Shown piece by piece: positions 25,403 to 34,122 of a DNA stretch of 64,000 nt. The number at the start of each line of letters is the position of its first letter. Within the stretch, counting starts at the first letter, position 1. The notes beneath the pieces were generated by a model. The model saw only the letters and a program-made list of their open reading frames with translations, searched no databases and had not been told where the DNA came from. A program made the translations under genes and the position numbers. The stretch spans positions 248,001 to 312,000 of the forward strand of contig NZ_BAAADS010000018.1 in NCBI RefSeq assembly GCF_039522605.1, given 5' to 3'. Source of the DNA: Lentibacillus siamensis (GTDB lineage Bacteria; Bacillota; Bacilli; Bacillales; Amphibacillaceae).

Positions 25403-26185
25403 ATGTTAGGAATGGAACTTAAACGGGTAATAAGTCGTCCGGTATTATATGTACTACTGTTTACAGGATTTGTTTTGGCACTACTGCCGGTAATTGCAAC
25501 ATGGCCTGGAAATGTAACCAGTGATTATTACGTCTTTTATCCAAGAAACCCCTTTGTAAGCTGGATGTTCTTTGGAGCTGCCACATACAATATTTATGTT
25601 TTAATATTTCCGTTGCTGGCTGCACTTCCTTATGCAGACGCTTATGCCCAAGATTATAATTCAGGACTTATAAAAGCAATTTTAACAAAGGTTAAAAAGC
25701 GTAGATATCTTAATATCCGATTTATGGTTAATTTTATTGTAGGTGGAGCGATAGCTATATTCCCGCCTGTTGTCAATTTTTTATTGGAAATGATGGCTTT
25801 TCCGTTAATAGAAAACAGTATGTACTATGGCATGAATTTGGTTGGAGTGGATTCATTTACACCGGGTCTTTTTTATAATTACCCTTTTATCTACATACTG
25901 GTCAGAGTAAGCATGTTGTTTTTATTGGGAGGAATGCTTGCATCACTTGGACTTGCACTATCTACTGCCGTTAAAAACAGATATGTAATTCTTGTTTTTC
26001 CTTTTTTAGTTTTTATGGGACTGGATGTATTGTTTGTCAGTACTGGTTATGTTAATTATTCTATTTCCATGATGTATTTATTTGATGTCCCTTTCCATTG
26101 GGGATTTCCGTTATATTTATTAATTGGAACGATTGGAAGTTACGTTTGGTATAAAATTGCCGGTGAAAAAAATGAAACGATTTAG
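25403..26185 (+). CDS. ABC-2-type membrane protein 2
   Basis: A 260-residue protein with the ABC-2 permease opening (MLGMELKRVISRPVLYVLLFTGFVLALLPV). A large extracytoplasmic loop follows the first helix (ATWPGNVTSDYYVFYPRNP). The conserved-looking cytoplasmic EDY-like segment AYAQDYNSGLIKAILTKVKKRRYLNIRF probably contacts the ATPase. Five further helices follow. The ATG is 10 bp after the previous stop, with GGTGAA as SD, and the end overlaps the next gene by 14 bp. Confidence 0.72.
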   Translation: MLGMELKRVISRPVLYVLLFTGFVLALLPVIATWPGNVTSDYYVFYPRNPFVSWMFFGAATYNIYVLIFPLLAALPYADAYAQDYNSGLIKAILTKVKKRRYLNIRFMVNFIVGGAIAIFPPVVNFLLEMMAFPLIENSMYYGMNLVGVDSFTPGLFYNYPFIYILVRVSMLFLLGGMLASLGLALSTAVKNRYVILVFPFLVFMGLDVLFVSTGYVNYSISMMYLFDVPFHWGFPLYLLIGTIGSYVWYKIAGEKNETI

Positions 26186-26975
26186 TATCATACGTATTTC
26201 GTGCCTTGGATTAATGTCTATCAAAAGAGTTTGGATTATCGGCTTACTTTATTGTTTTGCAGTTCTGTGTTGTCTATTGCTCATCTCTAAACAAGGGGCT
26301 TGGTCTAAATGGGGTATTTTTGACTTAGTTGCTGATATTGGTGGACTTTTGGGCAGTACGAATTTAAATATGTTTCTTATTGCGGCCATTCCTTTTCTTG
26401 TGATTGTCTTAACGAGATTTGTTGATGAAAGTGAGCGAAGCGGATTTTTGTTGGCGTTAACGTCACGTTTCCATATATGGCATGTGCAAGTGGCTTCAGC
26501 AATGATGATTTCTTTTATGTTTACGTTGTTTGTTTTGGCAATTTCTTTTATTGGTGGCGGGCTGCTGATTGGTTTTGAGAATACCTGGATTCAGGAAAGC
26601 GGATCAATTGGTCAAGTAATTGGTGAGAATGGAGACTTTAAAAAAATAGTTGGGAATTTGGATGCAAATAGAATTATGGCTGTGTTATTTATTACCAAAT
26701 TTCTTGGTTTTCTCTTGATTTCTTTTTTGGTGCTATTTCTAAAGCAAATTATAAAAAATGGCGCCTTAATAATGATTATTCTGGTTATCCTTGCAGGTAT
26801 TGATTATGCAGCTTTATTGCCGGTGAAAATTTTTGTTGGAACCGCGGTGTTAACGCTTAAAGACTGGGTGAATCCATCTATTACACTATTTCACTGCAGC
26901 TACCTGTTAATTGTGTCATTGGTTTTGTATGGAATCACCGGGTTAATCTTTCAAAGAAAGGACTTCCATTCATGA
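26172..26975 (+). CDS. ABC-2-type membrane protein 3
   Basis: A 267-residue membrane protein (MKRFSIIRISCLGLMSIKRVWIIGLLYCFAVLCCLLL...) with about six helices. A cytoplasmic FVDESERSGFLLALTSRFHIWHVQVA segment resembles the ATPase-contact loop of the neighbouring permease. I chose ATG 26172 (SD GGTGA) over the frame's first ATG at 26124 because the latter would overlap the upstream gene by 62 bp without an SD. The 14-bp overlap upstream and 4-bp overlap (ATGA) downstream imply coupled translation. Confidence 0.7.
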   Translation: MKRFSIIRISCLGLMSIKRVWIIGLLYCFAVLCCLLLISKQGAWSKWGIFDLVADIGGLLGSTNLNMFLIAAIPFLVIVLTRFVDESERSGFLLALTSRFHIWHVQVASAMMISFMFTLFVLAISFIGGGLLIGFENTWIQESGSIGQVIGENGDFKKIVGNLDANRIMAVLFITKFLGFLLISFLVLFLKQIIKNGALIMIILVILAGIDYAALLPVKIFVGTAVLTLKDWVNPSITLFHCSYLLIVSLVLYGITGLIFQRKDFHS

Positions 26976-27784
26976 CCATCAAAGGTTTTTTTAAGCTGCT
27001 TTTTCGTGATTTAATCAACAGTTGGCAATATGGGAAGTTTAAATACATTGTCTTTTTTATCATGATTATATTTTTGTCAGTCATGAAAAGTCTGCAAATA
27101 AAACAATTTGATGCAAGCAGTGTCGGCACCTTTTTTCTGTTACTTCAGGATAATGGGTATATCAAGCATATTACCGATTATCAAATCCCATTTTATTGGA
27201 ACTTTATTCAATTTTTTATTCTCTTTTTGATTGGCGATTATTTATTTTATGATTCGCAAAAAAATAAAACCTACGCATTAATTCGAAGTGGTTCAAGGAC
27301 TGCTTTTATTTCAGCAAAGATTGGTTGGATTATAATACAGAATACGATAATAGTGGTATGCCTATTTTTGGTCATTTATATTTCATCTGGAATAATTTTT
27401 GGTGATTTTTCGATAGATCGTTCTGATTATTTTCTAAATAGGATTCAACCATTCATGAATATATCAACATCACCTGAGAAGCTATTGGTTCAATTGTTGG
27501 TTGGTTTTATCCTATCGAGTGTTGTGCTGTCAGGCATCATATTGTTAGGGATGCAGTTTTTTGAGAAGATATCGGTGTTTTTCAGTGTGATTATTTTGTG
27601 TAGTATATCAACTTTTTATGGAGGTAAATGGTTACCGGCCGTACATTCTATGATTATGAAACACCACATTTTTAGTCAGGATTACAGTCTGACGTTTCTC
27701 TTTTCTATAATTTACTGTATATGTTTCTATATTATTTTGGGCATTGCTGTTGTATTAGCGTTTAGAAGAAAGGATCACTATTAA
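26972..27784 (+). CDS. ABC-2-type membrane protein 4 (DUF2705-like, tentative)
   Basis: A 270-residue membrane protein beginning MTIKGFFKLLFRDLINSWQYGKFKYIVFFIMI. It has a cytoplasmic LFYDSQKNKTYALIRSGSRTAFISAKIGW loop and about six helices. The start overlaps the preceding stop (ATGA). The opening resembles DUF2705 proteins found with ABC ATPases in Bacillus, from memory only. With three sister permeases and one ATPase, the assembled complex may be two alternative heterodimers, or one transporter plus accessory membrane proteins. Confidence 0.7.
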   Translation: MTIKGFFKLLFRDLINSWQYGKFKYIVFFIMIIFLSVMKSLQIKQFDASSVGTFFLLLQDNGYIKHITDYQIPFYWNFIQFFILFLIGDYLFYDSQKNKTYALIRSGSRTAFISAKIGWIIIQNTIIVVCLFLVIYISSGIIFGDFSIDRSDYFLNRIQPFMNISTSPEKLLVQLLVGFILSSVVLSGIILLGMQFFEKISVFFSVIILCSISTFYGGKWLPAVHSMIMKHHIFSQDYSLTFLFSIIYCICFYIILGIAVVLAFRRKDHY

Positions 27785-27797
27785 AGGGGGATTATCA

Positions 27798-28469
27798 ATG
27801 GCAGATTCAGCCTTCCTGCAAGTGAGTCAACTGTCAAAAGCTATAAAGAAAGAACCTATCTTGCAAGATATTAATTTATCATTAAACAAAGGCAGTATTT
27901 ATGGGTTCAGGGGTAAAAATGGTTCCGGGAAAACCATGCTGTTCAGGGCGTTGTGCGGCCTGATTCTTCCATCCAAAGGAACAGTTAAGGTCGATAGTCA
28001 AATACTTGGTGAAGAAATCTCATTTCCACCGAGTGTTGGCGTATTAATAGAGAATCCGGGTTTTTTAAATGGTTATACTGGTTTTAAGAATTTGAAGTTA
28101 CTCGCTGATTTAACTGGAAAAATCAGTGATGAACGCATTAAGGAATCGATACGCATAGTGGGTCTGGATCCGGAAGATAAGCGAAAGTATCGTAAATATT
28201 CTCTGGGGATGAAGCAAAGGTTGGGAATTGCCCAGGCGATTATGGAAGAGCCTGAACTTATCATTCTGGATGAACCGACCAATGCGCTCGATTCTGATGG
28301 TGTAGAAGAGTTTAAAGCATTATTATTAAAATTAAAGTCTAAAAATAAATGTATATTATTGGCAAGTCACGACAAAGATGAACTCAACTTTCTTTCAGAT
28401 ACCATCTATTTAATGGAGAATGGTAAAATTATGGATACATATGACATGCAGGGTGAAGAAGATGAGTAA
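27798..28469 (+). CDS. ABC transporter ATP-binding protein
   Basis: A 223-residue ATPase. Walker A is GKNGSGKTMLFRALCGL (around residues 40-56), the Q-loop region SVGVLIENPGFLNGYTGF, the signature YSLGMKQRLGIAQAIM (LSGGQ-type degenerated to YSLGMKQ, normal for ABC-2 exporters such as BcrA or NatA), Walker B LIILDEPTNALD, and the H-loop ILLASHDKDE. AAAGGGGG precedes the ATG. It is the only ATPase in the operon, so it should power the membrane proteins. The subfamily (BcrA/CcmA-like) handles peptides, lipids or antibiotics, which fits export of, or defence against, a secreted product. Confidence 0.9.
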   Translation: MADSAFLQVSQLSKAIKKEPILQDINLSLNKGSIYGFRGKNGSGKTMLFRALCGLILPSKGTVKVDSQILGEEISFPPSVGVLIENPGFLNGYTGFKNLKLLADLTGKISDERIKESIRIVGLDPEDKRKYRKYSLGMKQRLGIAQAIMEEPELIILDEPTNALDSDGVEEFKALLLKLKSKNKCILLASHDKDELNFLSDTIYLMENGKIMDTYDMQGEEDE

Positions 28470-28977
28470 AAAGAAATGGATTCTGGTCATTTTATCAGTA
28501 ATGCTGGTCATTGCCTGGGGGTTTAGGGTCTATCAGGTTAATGCAGGTGTAGCAACGGAGTATAAAATCAAAACCTATAAGCTTGGAGAAGAAATAAAGT
28601 TAGACAACGCAATTTTACAAATCAAAAGTGCCTCTTATGGTAAAACGGAAGTAGAAAACAATTATAAATCAGTGCCGCTGACGCTCGAAATGGAAGTCCG
28701 TAATATATCCGATAAAAAAATAGATGTCATGCATCTGATTACAGCCAAATTAGGATATGGACTGGAGTATTTTCAGACCAGGGATGGAAATTTTGATGTT
28801 GAAAAGTTACGCAGTTTAAAACCTGACATGTCAACCAATATTGTTTTGATTTATCATGTTTCGCCTAAATACAATGGTAAAACGCCAAAGATTTATCTTA
28901 ATCAGCATTTATATGAAAAAAAGGTTGTAGACAGTTATAAAGAAGGGGTTAGACTTGGAATAGCAGTTCAATTATAG
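28462..28977 (+). CDS. Membrane-anchored small protein (DUF5028-like, tentative)
   Basis: A 171-residue protein with an N-terminal signal-anchor (MSKKKWILVILSVMLVIAWGFRVYQVNA) and an extracytoplasmic beta-rich domain. That domain (YKLGEEIKLDNAILQIKSASYGK, then LEMEVRNISDKKIDVMHLITAK) has the look of DUF4352/DUF5028-type immunoglobulin-like folds. It overlaps the ATPase stop by 8 bp, with SD GGGTGAAGAAG inside that gene, so it belongs to the operon. A role as a periplasm-side accessory or immunity-like protein is conceivable but unproven. Confidence 0.68.
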   Translation: MSKKKWILVILSVMLVIAWGFRVYQVNAGVATEYKIKTYKLGEEIKLDNAILQIKSASYGKTEVENNYKSVPLTLEMEVRNISDKKIDVMHLITAKLGYGLEYFQTRDGNFDVEKLRSLKPDMSTNIVLIYHVSPKYNGKTPKIYLNQHLYEKKVVDSYKEGVRLGIAVQL

Positions 28978-29138
28978 AACTGGACCCTGTGAAACAAGCT
29001 TCTGGCTTTAAATTCGCTAAAGGAGAAGCTGGTGTGAACAGTCTGACAATGCGCACTGGTCGAATGGACAACTAAAATTACTTTTTGTGCTAAAAACTTT
29101 GTCAGAACAATTGAAGAATTTTTATAAGGACGATGCAG

Positions 29139-29861
29139 ATGAAGCATTACGAAGAAACGGTTAAGGTTGAACTGATTGAGTGGCGTAAAAAAATGGCCAA
29201 AAATTCAACCTTCATCAACAAGCTTGCCAAAAAGGCGCAAAACAAAATAAATGAAAAAATTCCGGAGCGAGCTCATCAGGTGATTACCGAAAGTATCAAG
29301 AAAATGGTCCAGGCGACATTGATTGGTTCGGAATATACGGTTAGACCGCCACAGGATCCGCCGGTGACACTTGAGGACAAAGAAAAACTTGTTCTTGAAC
29401 GTAAGGATGTCTACAAACGGACGGCCGCTGCTGAAGGTGCCGGAACTGGTGCGGGCGGAATATTTCTTGGGCTTGCCGATTTTCCTCTGCTGTTGTCCAT
29501 TAAGATGCGTTTTCTGTTTGAAACGGCTGCCCTGTACGGATATGACGTGAAAGACTATAAAGAGCGTCTGTTCATTTTGCACATTTTTCAGCTGGCATTC
29601 TCCAGTGACCGTTATCGGGAATATACTTTCCGAATAATTGAAAACTGGCAGCATAAAAAAGATGAACTTGCTGAATTGGATTGGCGCGTTTTTCAGCAAG
29701 AGTACCGGGATTATATTGATCTTGTGAAAATGCTGCAGCTGGTGCCGGGAATTGGTGCGATTGTCGGGGCGTATGCCAATTACAATCTACTGGACCAGCT
29801 TGGTGAAACGGCGATGAATTGCTACAGATTGCGTTACTTTCTTGATTCCGGCTCTAATTGA
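29139..29861 (+). CDS. EcsC family protein
   Basis: A 240-residue protein matching the EcsC family. It has KMVQATLIGSEYTVRPP, then the conserved KRTAAAEGAGTGAGGIFLGLADFPLLLSIKMRFLFETAALYGYDVKDY, and a C-terminal LVPGIGAIVGAYANYNLLDQLGETAMNCYRLRYF. The glycine-rich AEGAGTGAGG stretch and the alternating helices are typical. The molecular function is not established; it is named after the third gene of the ecs ABC locus but is usually, as here, away from EcsAB. It converges on yaaC with a 28-bp overlap. ATG 29139 has AAGGA 8 bp upstream. Confidence 0.88.
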   Translation: MKHYEETVKVELIEWRKKMAKNSTFINKLAKKAQNKINEKIPERAHQVITESIKKMVQATLIGSEYTVRPPQDPPVTLEDKEKLVLERKDVYKRTAAAEGAGTGAGGIFLGLADFPLLLSIKMRFLFETAALYGYDVKDYKERLFILHIFQLAFSSDRYREYTFRIIENWQHKKDELAELDWRVFQQEYRDYIDLVKMLQLVPGIGAIVGAYANYNLLDQLGETAMNCYRLRYFLDSGSN

Positions 29862-30805
29862 TCCAGGAGTTCTTTGCCCAACAAGAGGGGCACTTTTTCA
29901 GCGGTAACATGAAGAAAGTGTCGGATAAACGGGAAATCAGCTTCTGTTCTGGCAGTGAGCAGTTCCCCCCACCACTCTGTTTCATAGCGGCTGACCATGC
30001 TTAAGTTATACAGCAGTAAATAATGGATAAGCAGTTCAGGAAGTGCAAGGAAATGCTCCCTGTCGTTCGGAAGGTAAATAATGCCTGTTTCATGATGAAT
30101 AAAAAAAGGGCTGGATGCCTCATTAACCGGTGCTGATAATACCACTTCCATGTATCCGGATACTGTCTGAACATGGGTCAGCCCTGCGGCATGTTTGTTG
30201 ATCCGTTTGATGAACGCTGCTTCGGTCAGGTGATAGCCGTCAAGGATTTTTTCCGGGAAATACAACTGATCGGAATCCTTCTCCCCCACTGCTGTCAACT
30301 TTTGTGAATTGGTGAACGTAAACAGCTGATTCAGTTCCGGAATAAGGGAAAACAATTGCTCCATCCTGATTTTTTCAAATGGAAATGACCCGACAGCGTA
30401 TAAATATTTAGCAAGGTATGGAAACAAGCCATTATGTTGAATTTTGACTTCATCCTGTAAAAAGGTATAATTCTTCTTTTTTCGTTTTCGTGTCGAAACG
30501 CCATGGGCTAGTACCGCTGTTGTTTCCGGATAGTCCGGCCTTTTTGTCAAAAGACATGCTTTGCACAAATGCGTCATTCCGTAAAATAATAAAACCGGCA
30601 TCATCAGTATATCCGTATCCCGCGCATTTGTCAGAAAACGTCTGCCATGGTCGATGTAATGCATAAGCGCACCTGCATTCTCATAACTCTTTGTTTCTGC
30701 TTCCGGCAGATTTTGTCGTCTGTAGCATTGCAGCAAATAATCAAATGCTGTCTCCTGCGATTGCAGATATGTAAACAATAACGAAATATCTTCTTTATTC
30801 ATCAT
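29834..30805 (-). CDS. yaaC: YaaC-like protein
   Basis: A 323-residue protein similar in size and place to B. subtilis YaaC, which lies just upstream of guaB in opposite orientation. Recognisable parts are a helical N-terminus (LLFTYLQSQETAFDYLLQCYRRQNLPEAE), a middle MMPVLLFYGMTHLCKACLL and HGVSTRKRKKKNYTFLQDEVKIQHNGLFPYLAKYL. The function is unknown. ATG 30805 (or 30802) follows GTGGGGGAAA; the longer frame to 30916 has no SD and would add 37 basic residues. Confidence 0.82.
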   Translation of the reverse strand: MMNKEDISLLFTYLQSQETAFDYLLQCYRRQNLPEAETKSYENAGALMHYIDHGRRFLTNARDTDILMMPVLLFYGMTHLCKACLLTKRPDYPETTAVLAHGVSTRKRKKKNYTFLQDEVKIQHNGLFPYLAKYLYAVGSFPFEKIRMEQLFSLIPELNQLFTFTNSQKLTAVGEKDSDQLYFPEKILDGYHLTEAAFIKRINKHAAGLTHVQTVSGYMEVVLSAPVNEASSPFFIHHETGIIYLPNDREHFLALPELLIHYLLLYNLSMVSRYETEWWGELLTARTEADFPFIRHFLHVTAEKVPLLLGKELLDQLEPESRK

Positions 30806-30987
30806 TTTCCCCCACAATCTATTCAAATATTTTGAATCTAATTTCTTTTTGTCTGACCTGCTAATCCTGTTGAAAAAGCGCGCTTGTTGGCGTATTGTAT
30901 ATAACAATAGAAACATGAATAGTTTGGCCTAATTAATGATTTATAATCATTTGACAAAATATATCCATAAACAGGAGGAGGATGAAC

Positions 30988-32457
30988 ATGCGCGAAGATA
31001 AGTTTTCCAAAGAAGGTTTGACATTTGATGATGTATTGCTGATGCCCGCAGAATCTGAAGTTCTTCCGAAAGATGTAAAACTCAATACGGACCTGTCGGA
31101 CAACATAAAGCTAAAGGCTCCTTTCATCAGTGCCGGTATGGATACTGTTACGGAGGCAGGGATGGCAATTGCAATGGCACGTCAGGGTGGACTTGGTGTC
31201 ATTCATAAAAATATGTCGATTGAGGATCAGGCCGAGCAGGTTGATAAGGTGAAGCGTTCGGAAAGCGGTGTTATCACAAATCCTTTCTTTTTAACCCCGG
31301 AACATCAGGTTTATGACGCAGAACACCTGATGGGAAAATTCCGCATTTCTGGTGTTCCCATCGTCAATAATATCGATGAGCAAATCCTTGTTGGCATTAT
31401 TACAAACCGTGATTTGAAATTTGTTCAGGATTATTCCATTCCGATTAAAGATGTCATGACCGGTGAAAACGTTGTAACTGCTCCTGTTGGCACCACATTG
31501 GATCAAGCGGAAAAGTTGTTGCAGCAGCACAAAATTGAAAAGCTGCCATTGGTTGATGATCATGGAATGCTAAAAGGATTAATTACGATTAAAGATATTG
31601 AAAAAGTCATTGAATTTCCGAATGCAGCAAAAGATTCGCAGGGCAGATTGTTGGCTGCAGCAGCAGTTGGTGTTACCGGTGATGCGCTGAAACGGATTGA
31701 AAAATTGACGGATGCCGGTGTCGATGCGATTGTCATTGATACGGCGCACGGTCACTCTAAAGGGGTACTTGAACAAATACGACTGGTACGGGAAGCATAT
31801 CCTGATTTGGACATTATTGCAGGAAATGTTGCAACTGCTGAAGCGACAAGAGCATTGATTGAAGCTGGAGTAACCGTGGTAAAAGTCGGTATTGGGCCCG
31901 GATCCATTTGTACAACCCGTGTTGTAGCAGGTGTTGGGGTACCACAGATTACAGCAGTTTATGACTGTGTTCAGGCTGCTGAGGAATACGGTGTTGCCGT
32001 GATAGCCGACGGTGGCATTAAATATTCCGGTGATATCGTGAAGGCATTAGCTGCCGGTGCAAGTGCAGTAATGCTTGGAAGCCTATTTGCAGGTGTAGCT
32101 GAGAGTCCCGGGGAAACGGAAATTTTCCAGGGAAGACAATATAAAGTGTATCGCGGCATGGGTTCTGTTGGTGCGATGAAAGCTGGATCAAAAGATCGCT
32201 ATTTCCAGGATTCAGAGGATGCGAAGAAACTGGTTCCGGAAGGGATTGAAGGAAGGACAGCATACAAAGGACCACTTGCTGATACTGTCCATCAATTGAC
32301 CGGTGGATTGCGTGCCGGCATGGGCTATTGCGGAACGCCTTCTATTGATGCACTGCGACATGATGCGCGTTTTATCAGAATAACCAATGCAGGATTGCGG
32401 GAAAGCCATCCGCATGATGTGCAAATTACGAAAGAAGCACCGAATTATTCATTTTAA
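30988..32457 (+). CDS. guaB: Inosine-5'-monophosphate dehydrogenase
   Basis: A 489-residue IMPDH: MREDKFSKEGLTFDDVLLMPAESEVLP, a CBS-domain pair (about residues 95-205), and an active-site loop with the catalytic cysteine in KVGIGPGSICTTRVVAGVG. A mobile flap has RYFQDSEDAKKLVPEGIEGRTAYKG, and GGLRAGMGYCGTPSI is near the end. It oxidises IMP to XMP with NAD+, the committed step to GMP, and is part of ppGpp-sensitive GTP control in Firmicutes. AGGAGGAGG lies 8 bp from ATG 30988; the ATG at 30982 is too close to it. Confidence 0.97.
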   Translation: MREDKFSKEGLTFDDVLLMPAESEVLPKDVKLNTDLSDNIKLKAPFISAGMDTVTEAGMAIAMARQGGLGVIHKNMSIEDQAEQVDKVKRSESGVITNPFFLTPEHQVYDAEHLMGKFRISGVPIVNNIDEQILVGIITNRDLKFVQDYSIPIKDVMTGENVVTAPVGTTLDQAEKLLQQHKIEKLPLVDDHGMLKGLITIKDIEKVIEFPNAAKDSQGRLLAAAAVGVTGDALKRIEKLTDAGVDAIVIDTAHGHSKGVLEQIRLVREAYPDLDIIAGNVATAEATRALIEAGVTVVKVGIGPGSICTTRVVAGVGVPQITAVYDCVQAAEEYGVAVIADGGIKYSGDIVKALAAGASAVMLGSLFAGVAESPGETEIFQGRQYKVYRGMGSVGAMKAGSKDRYFQDSEDAKKLVPEGIEGRTAYKGPLADTVHQLTGGLRAGMGYCGTPSIDALRHDARFIRITNAGLRESHPHDVQITKEAPNYSF

Positions 32458-32585
32458 AAATGCTGAATGAACGTCCGGATTTTCCGGAAAAAACGCGAAT
32501 GTGCCGAATGAACGTTTAAATTTTCCGGAAAAACAGAGAATCTGCCGGAAAAACTGTCAAATTTTCCGAATTAATGTACCGCCTG
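32458..32585. repeat. Degenerate tandem array downstream of guaB
   Basis: Units of about 40 bp built on GCCGAATGAACGTTTAAATT followed by TTCCGGAAAAAC are repeated roughly three times with substitutions (TTTTCCGGAAAAA at 32480, 32523 and, reduced, near 32565). A half-unit of about 20 bp is visible. There is no coding sense. Two other intergenic arrays in this window (38915-39005, 44566-44690) have the same style but different sequence. Confidence 0.6.
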
Positions 32586-32635
32586 TTAAAAAAAATTACA
32601 GGTGACAAAACAGTATAATTTACCTATAAAGTTTT

Positions 32636-32668
32636 TTAGATGGGGGTCATTCCCCGTCTATTTTTTCA
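32636..32668 (+). terminator. Probable terminator before dacA
   Basis: TAGATGGGG / CCCCGTCTA (one G-T pair) with loop GTCATT is followed by TTTTTTCATC. It closes the guaB transcript, leaving dacA about 90 bp downstream to its own promoter. Confidence 0.8.
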
Positions 32669-32756
32669 TCATTTTTTATGGTAAAATATCAAGGTGCTTC
32701 CTATTTTGCTAGAAAGTAATAGAAAGTAAATCATATTATGTTGGAGGTTAAAGAAA

Positions 32757-34094
32757 GTGAAACATACGCTACAAAAAGGATTGTCGTTTTTACTGATTGC
32801 AGTGGTAATGATGACTGCAGTTATTGCACAGCCATTTTCTGCACAGGCAGCGGGATCATTAAACATAAAAGCAGAATCAGCTATTCTGGTTGATGCTGAG
32901 ACAGGAAAAATAGTTTACGCTAAAAATCCTGAAATGAAACTGCCTCCAGCAAGTATGACCAAAATGATGACAGAATATTTAGTGTTGGAAGCCATTAAAT
33001 CCGGTCAGATAAGCTGGGATACGACGACACAAGTCAGTGATTATGCGTACAGTATTTCCGCTGACGAAACTTTTTCGGGAATCGGCCTGACGAAAGGCAA
33101 GCCATACAAAGTGAAAGAGTTGTATAAAGCAATGGCTGTTTTCTCGGATAACGGGGCAACGATTGCACTTGCGGAACTGGTCGCCGGATCAGAAGGAAAA
33201 TTTGTTAAAATGATGAATAAAAAAGCCAAGGAAATGGGTTTACCTGAATATAAATTTGTAAACTCCACCGGCCTATCAAATGAATGGCTTGGTGACAATG
33301 TTCCAAAAGGCACTGATCCAAATGCGAATAATCTGTTGTCAGCAAGGTCAGCAGCCCTGCTTGCTTTCAATCTGATTAATGATCATCCGGAAGCATTGGA
33401 TTATACAAGCATGACGGAAGCAAAATTCGAGGGCTATAAAGTGGAAAATCTGAACTGGATGCTCCCGCATAAAGCTACATACTTAAAACAGTTTAAGTAT
33501 AAAGGTGTGGACGGACTGAAAACCGGTTATACAGATCTTGCCGGATATTGTTTTACCGGCACTGTCAAGCGAGATGGACAGCGTTTTATTTCAGTTGTGA
33601 TGAAAACGGACAGTAAAGCAGAACGTTTTCAGGAAACCGAAAAGCTGTATGACTACGCATTCAGTAATTTTGAAACAAAAGAAGTTTTCGAGAAAGGCTA
33701 TCAACTGGAAGATAAGTCGACCATTCCAGTATCCAAGGGAAAACAAGAGACTGTTGAAATAGCTGTAGAAAAGGCATTCAAAGCACCTGTTAAAAATGGT
33801 GAAGATAAGAAATACAGCATTAAATATCATATAAATAAAGAAAAATTGAATAAGAACGGTGAACTGAAGGCACCAGTTGAAAAAGGCGAAAAAATAGGAA
33901 CCGCTGAACTTGTTTACAATGGAAAAGCGGAATATGGGTATATTTTTCCTGACGAGAATAAGCAAACTGCAGCATTAGTTGCACAGGAAAAGGTAGAGAA
34001 GGATAATTGGTTTATGCTCACGCTAGGGGCAATTGGAAGCTTCTTCTCTAATTTATTCGGTTCGATTGTGGATACTGTAAAAGGATGGTTTTAA
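32757..34094 (+). CDS. dacA: D-alanyl-D-alanine carboxypeptidase DacA (PBP5-type)
   Basis: A 445-residue secreted serine peptidase. The signal peptide ends PFSAQA (about residue 31). SxxK motif is ASMTK (around residue 64), SxN motif is FSDNGA, and the KTG triad is GLKTGYTDLAGYCFTG. A C-terminal beta domain with an amphipathic tail (SFFSNLFGSIVDTVKGWF) attaches the enzyme to the outer membrane face. It trims the terminal D-Ala from peptidoglycan pentapeptides. The start is GTG at 32757 behind TTGGAGGT. Location between guaB and pdxS is conserved. Confidence 0.96.
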   Translation: MKHTLQKGLSFLLIAVVMMTAVIAQPFSAQAAGSLNIKAESAILVDAETGKIVYAKNPEMKLPPASMTKMMTEYLVLEAIKSGQISWDTTTQVSDYAYSISADETFSGIGLTKGKPYKVKELYKAMAVFSDNGATIALAELVAGSEGKFVKMMNKKAKEMGLPEYKFVNSTGLSNEWLGDNVPKGTDPNANNLLSARSAALLAFNLINDHPEALDYTSMTEAKFEGYKVENLNWMLPHKATYLKQFKYKGVDGLKTGYTDLAGYCFTGTVKRDGQRFISVVMKTDSKAERFQETEKLYDYAFSNFETKEVFEKGYQLEDKSTIPVSKGKQETVEIAVEKAFKAPVKNGEDKKYSIKYHINKEKLNKNGELKAPVEKGEKIGTAELVYNGKAEYGYIFPDENKQTAALVAQEKVEKDNWFMLTLGAIGSFFSNLFGSIVDTVKGWF

Positions 34095-34122
34095 TTTAAT
34101 AGAAATACGAGGGGGAAACGAA

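Noticed and set aside
32458..32585. CRISPR array
   Set aside because: Units are adjacent and degenerate, with no unique spacers of constant length, and no cas genes are present in the window. The same holds for 44566-44690.
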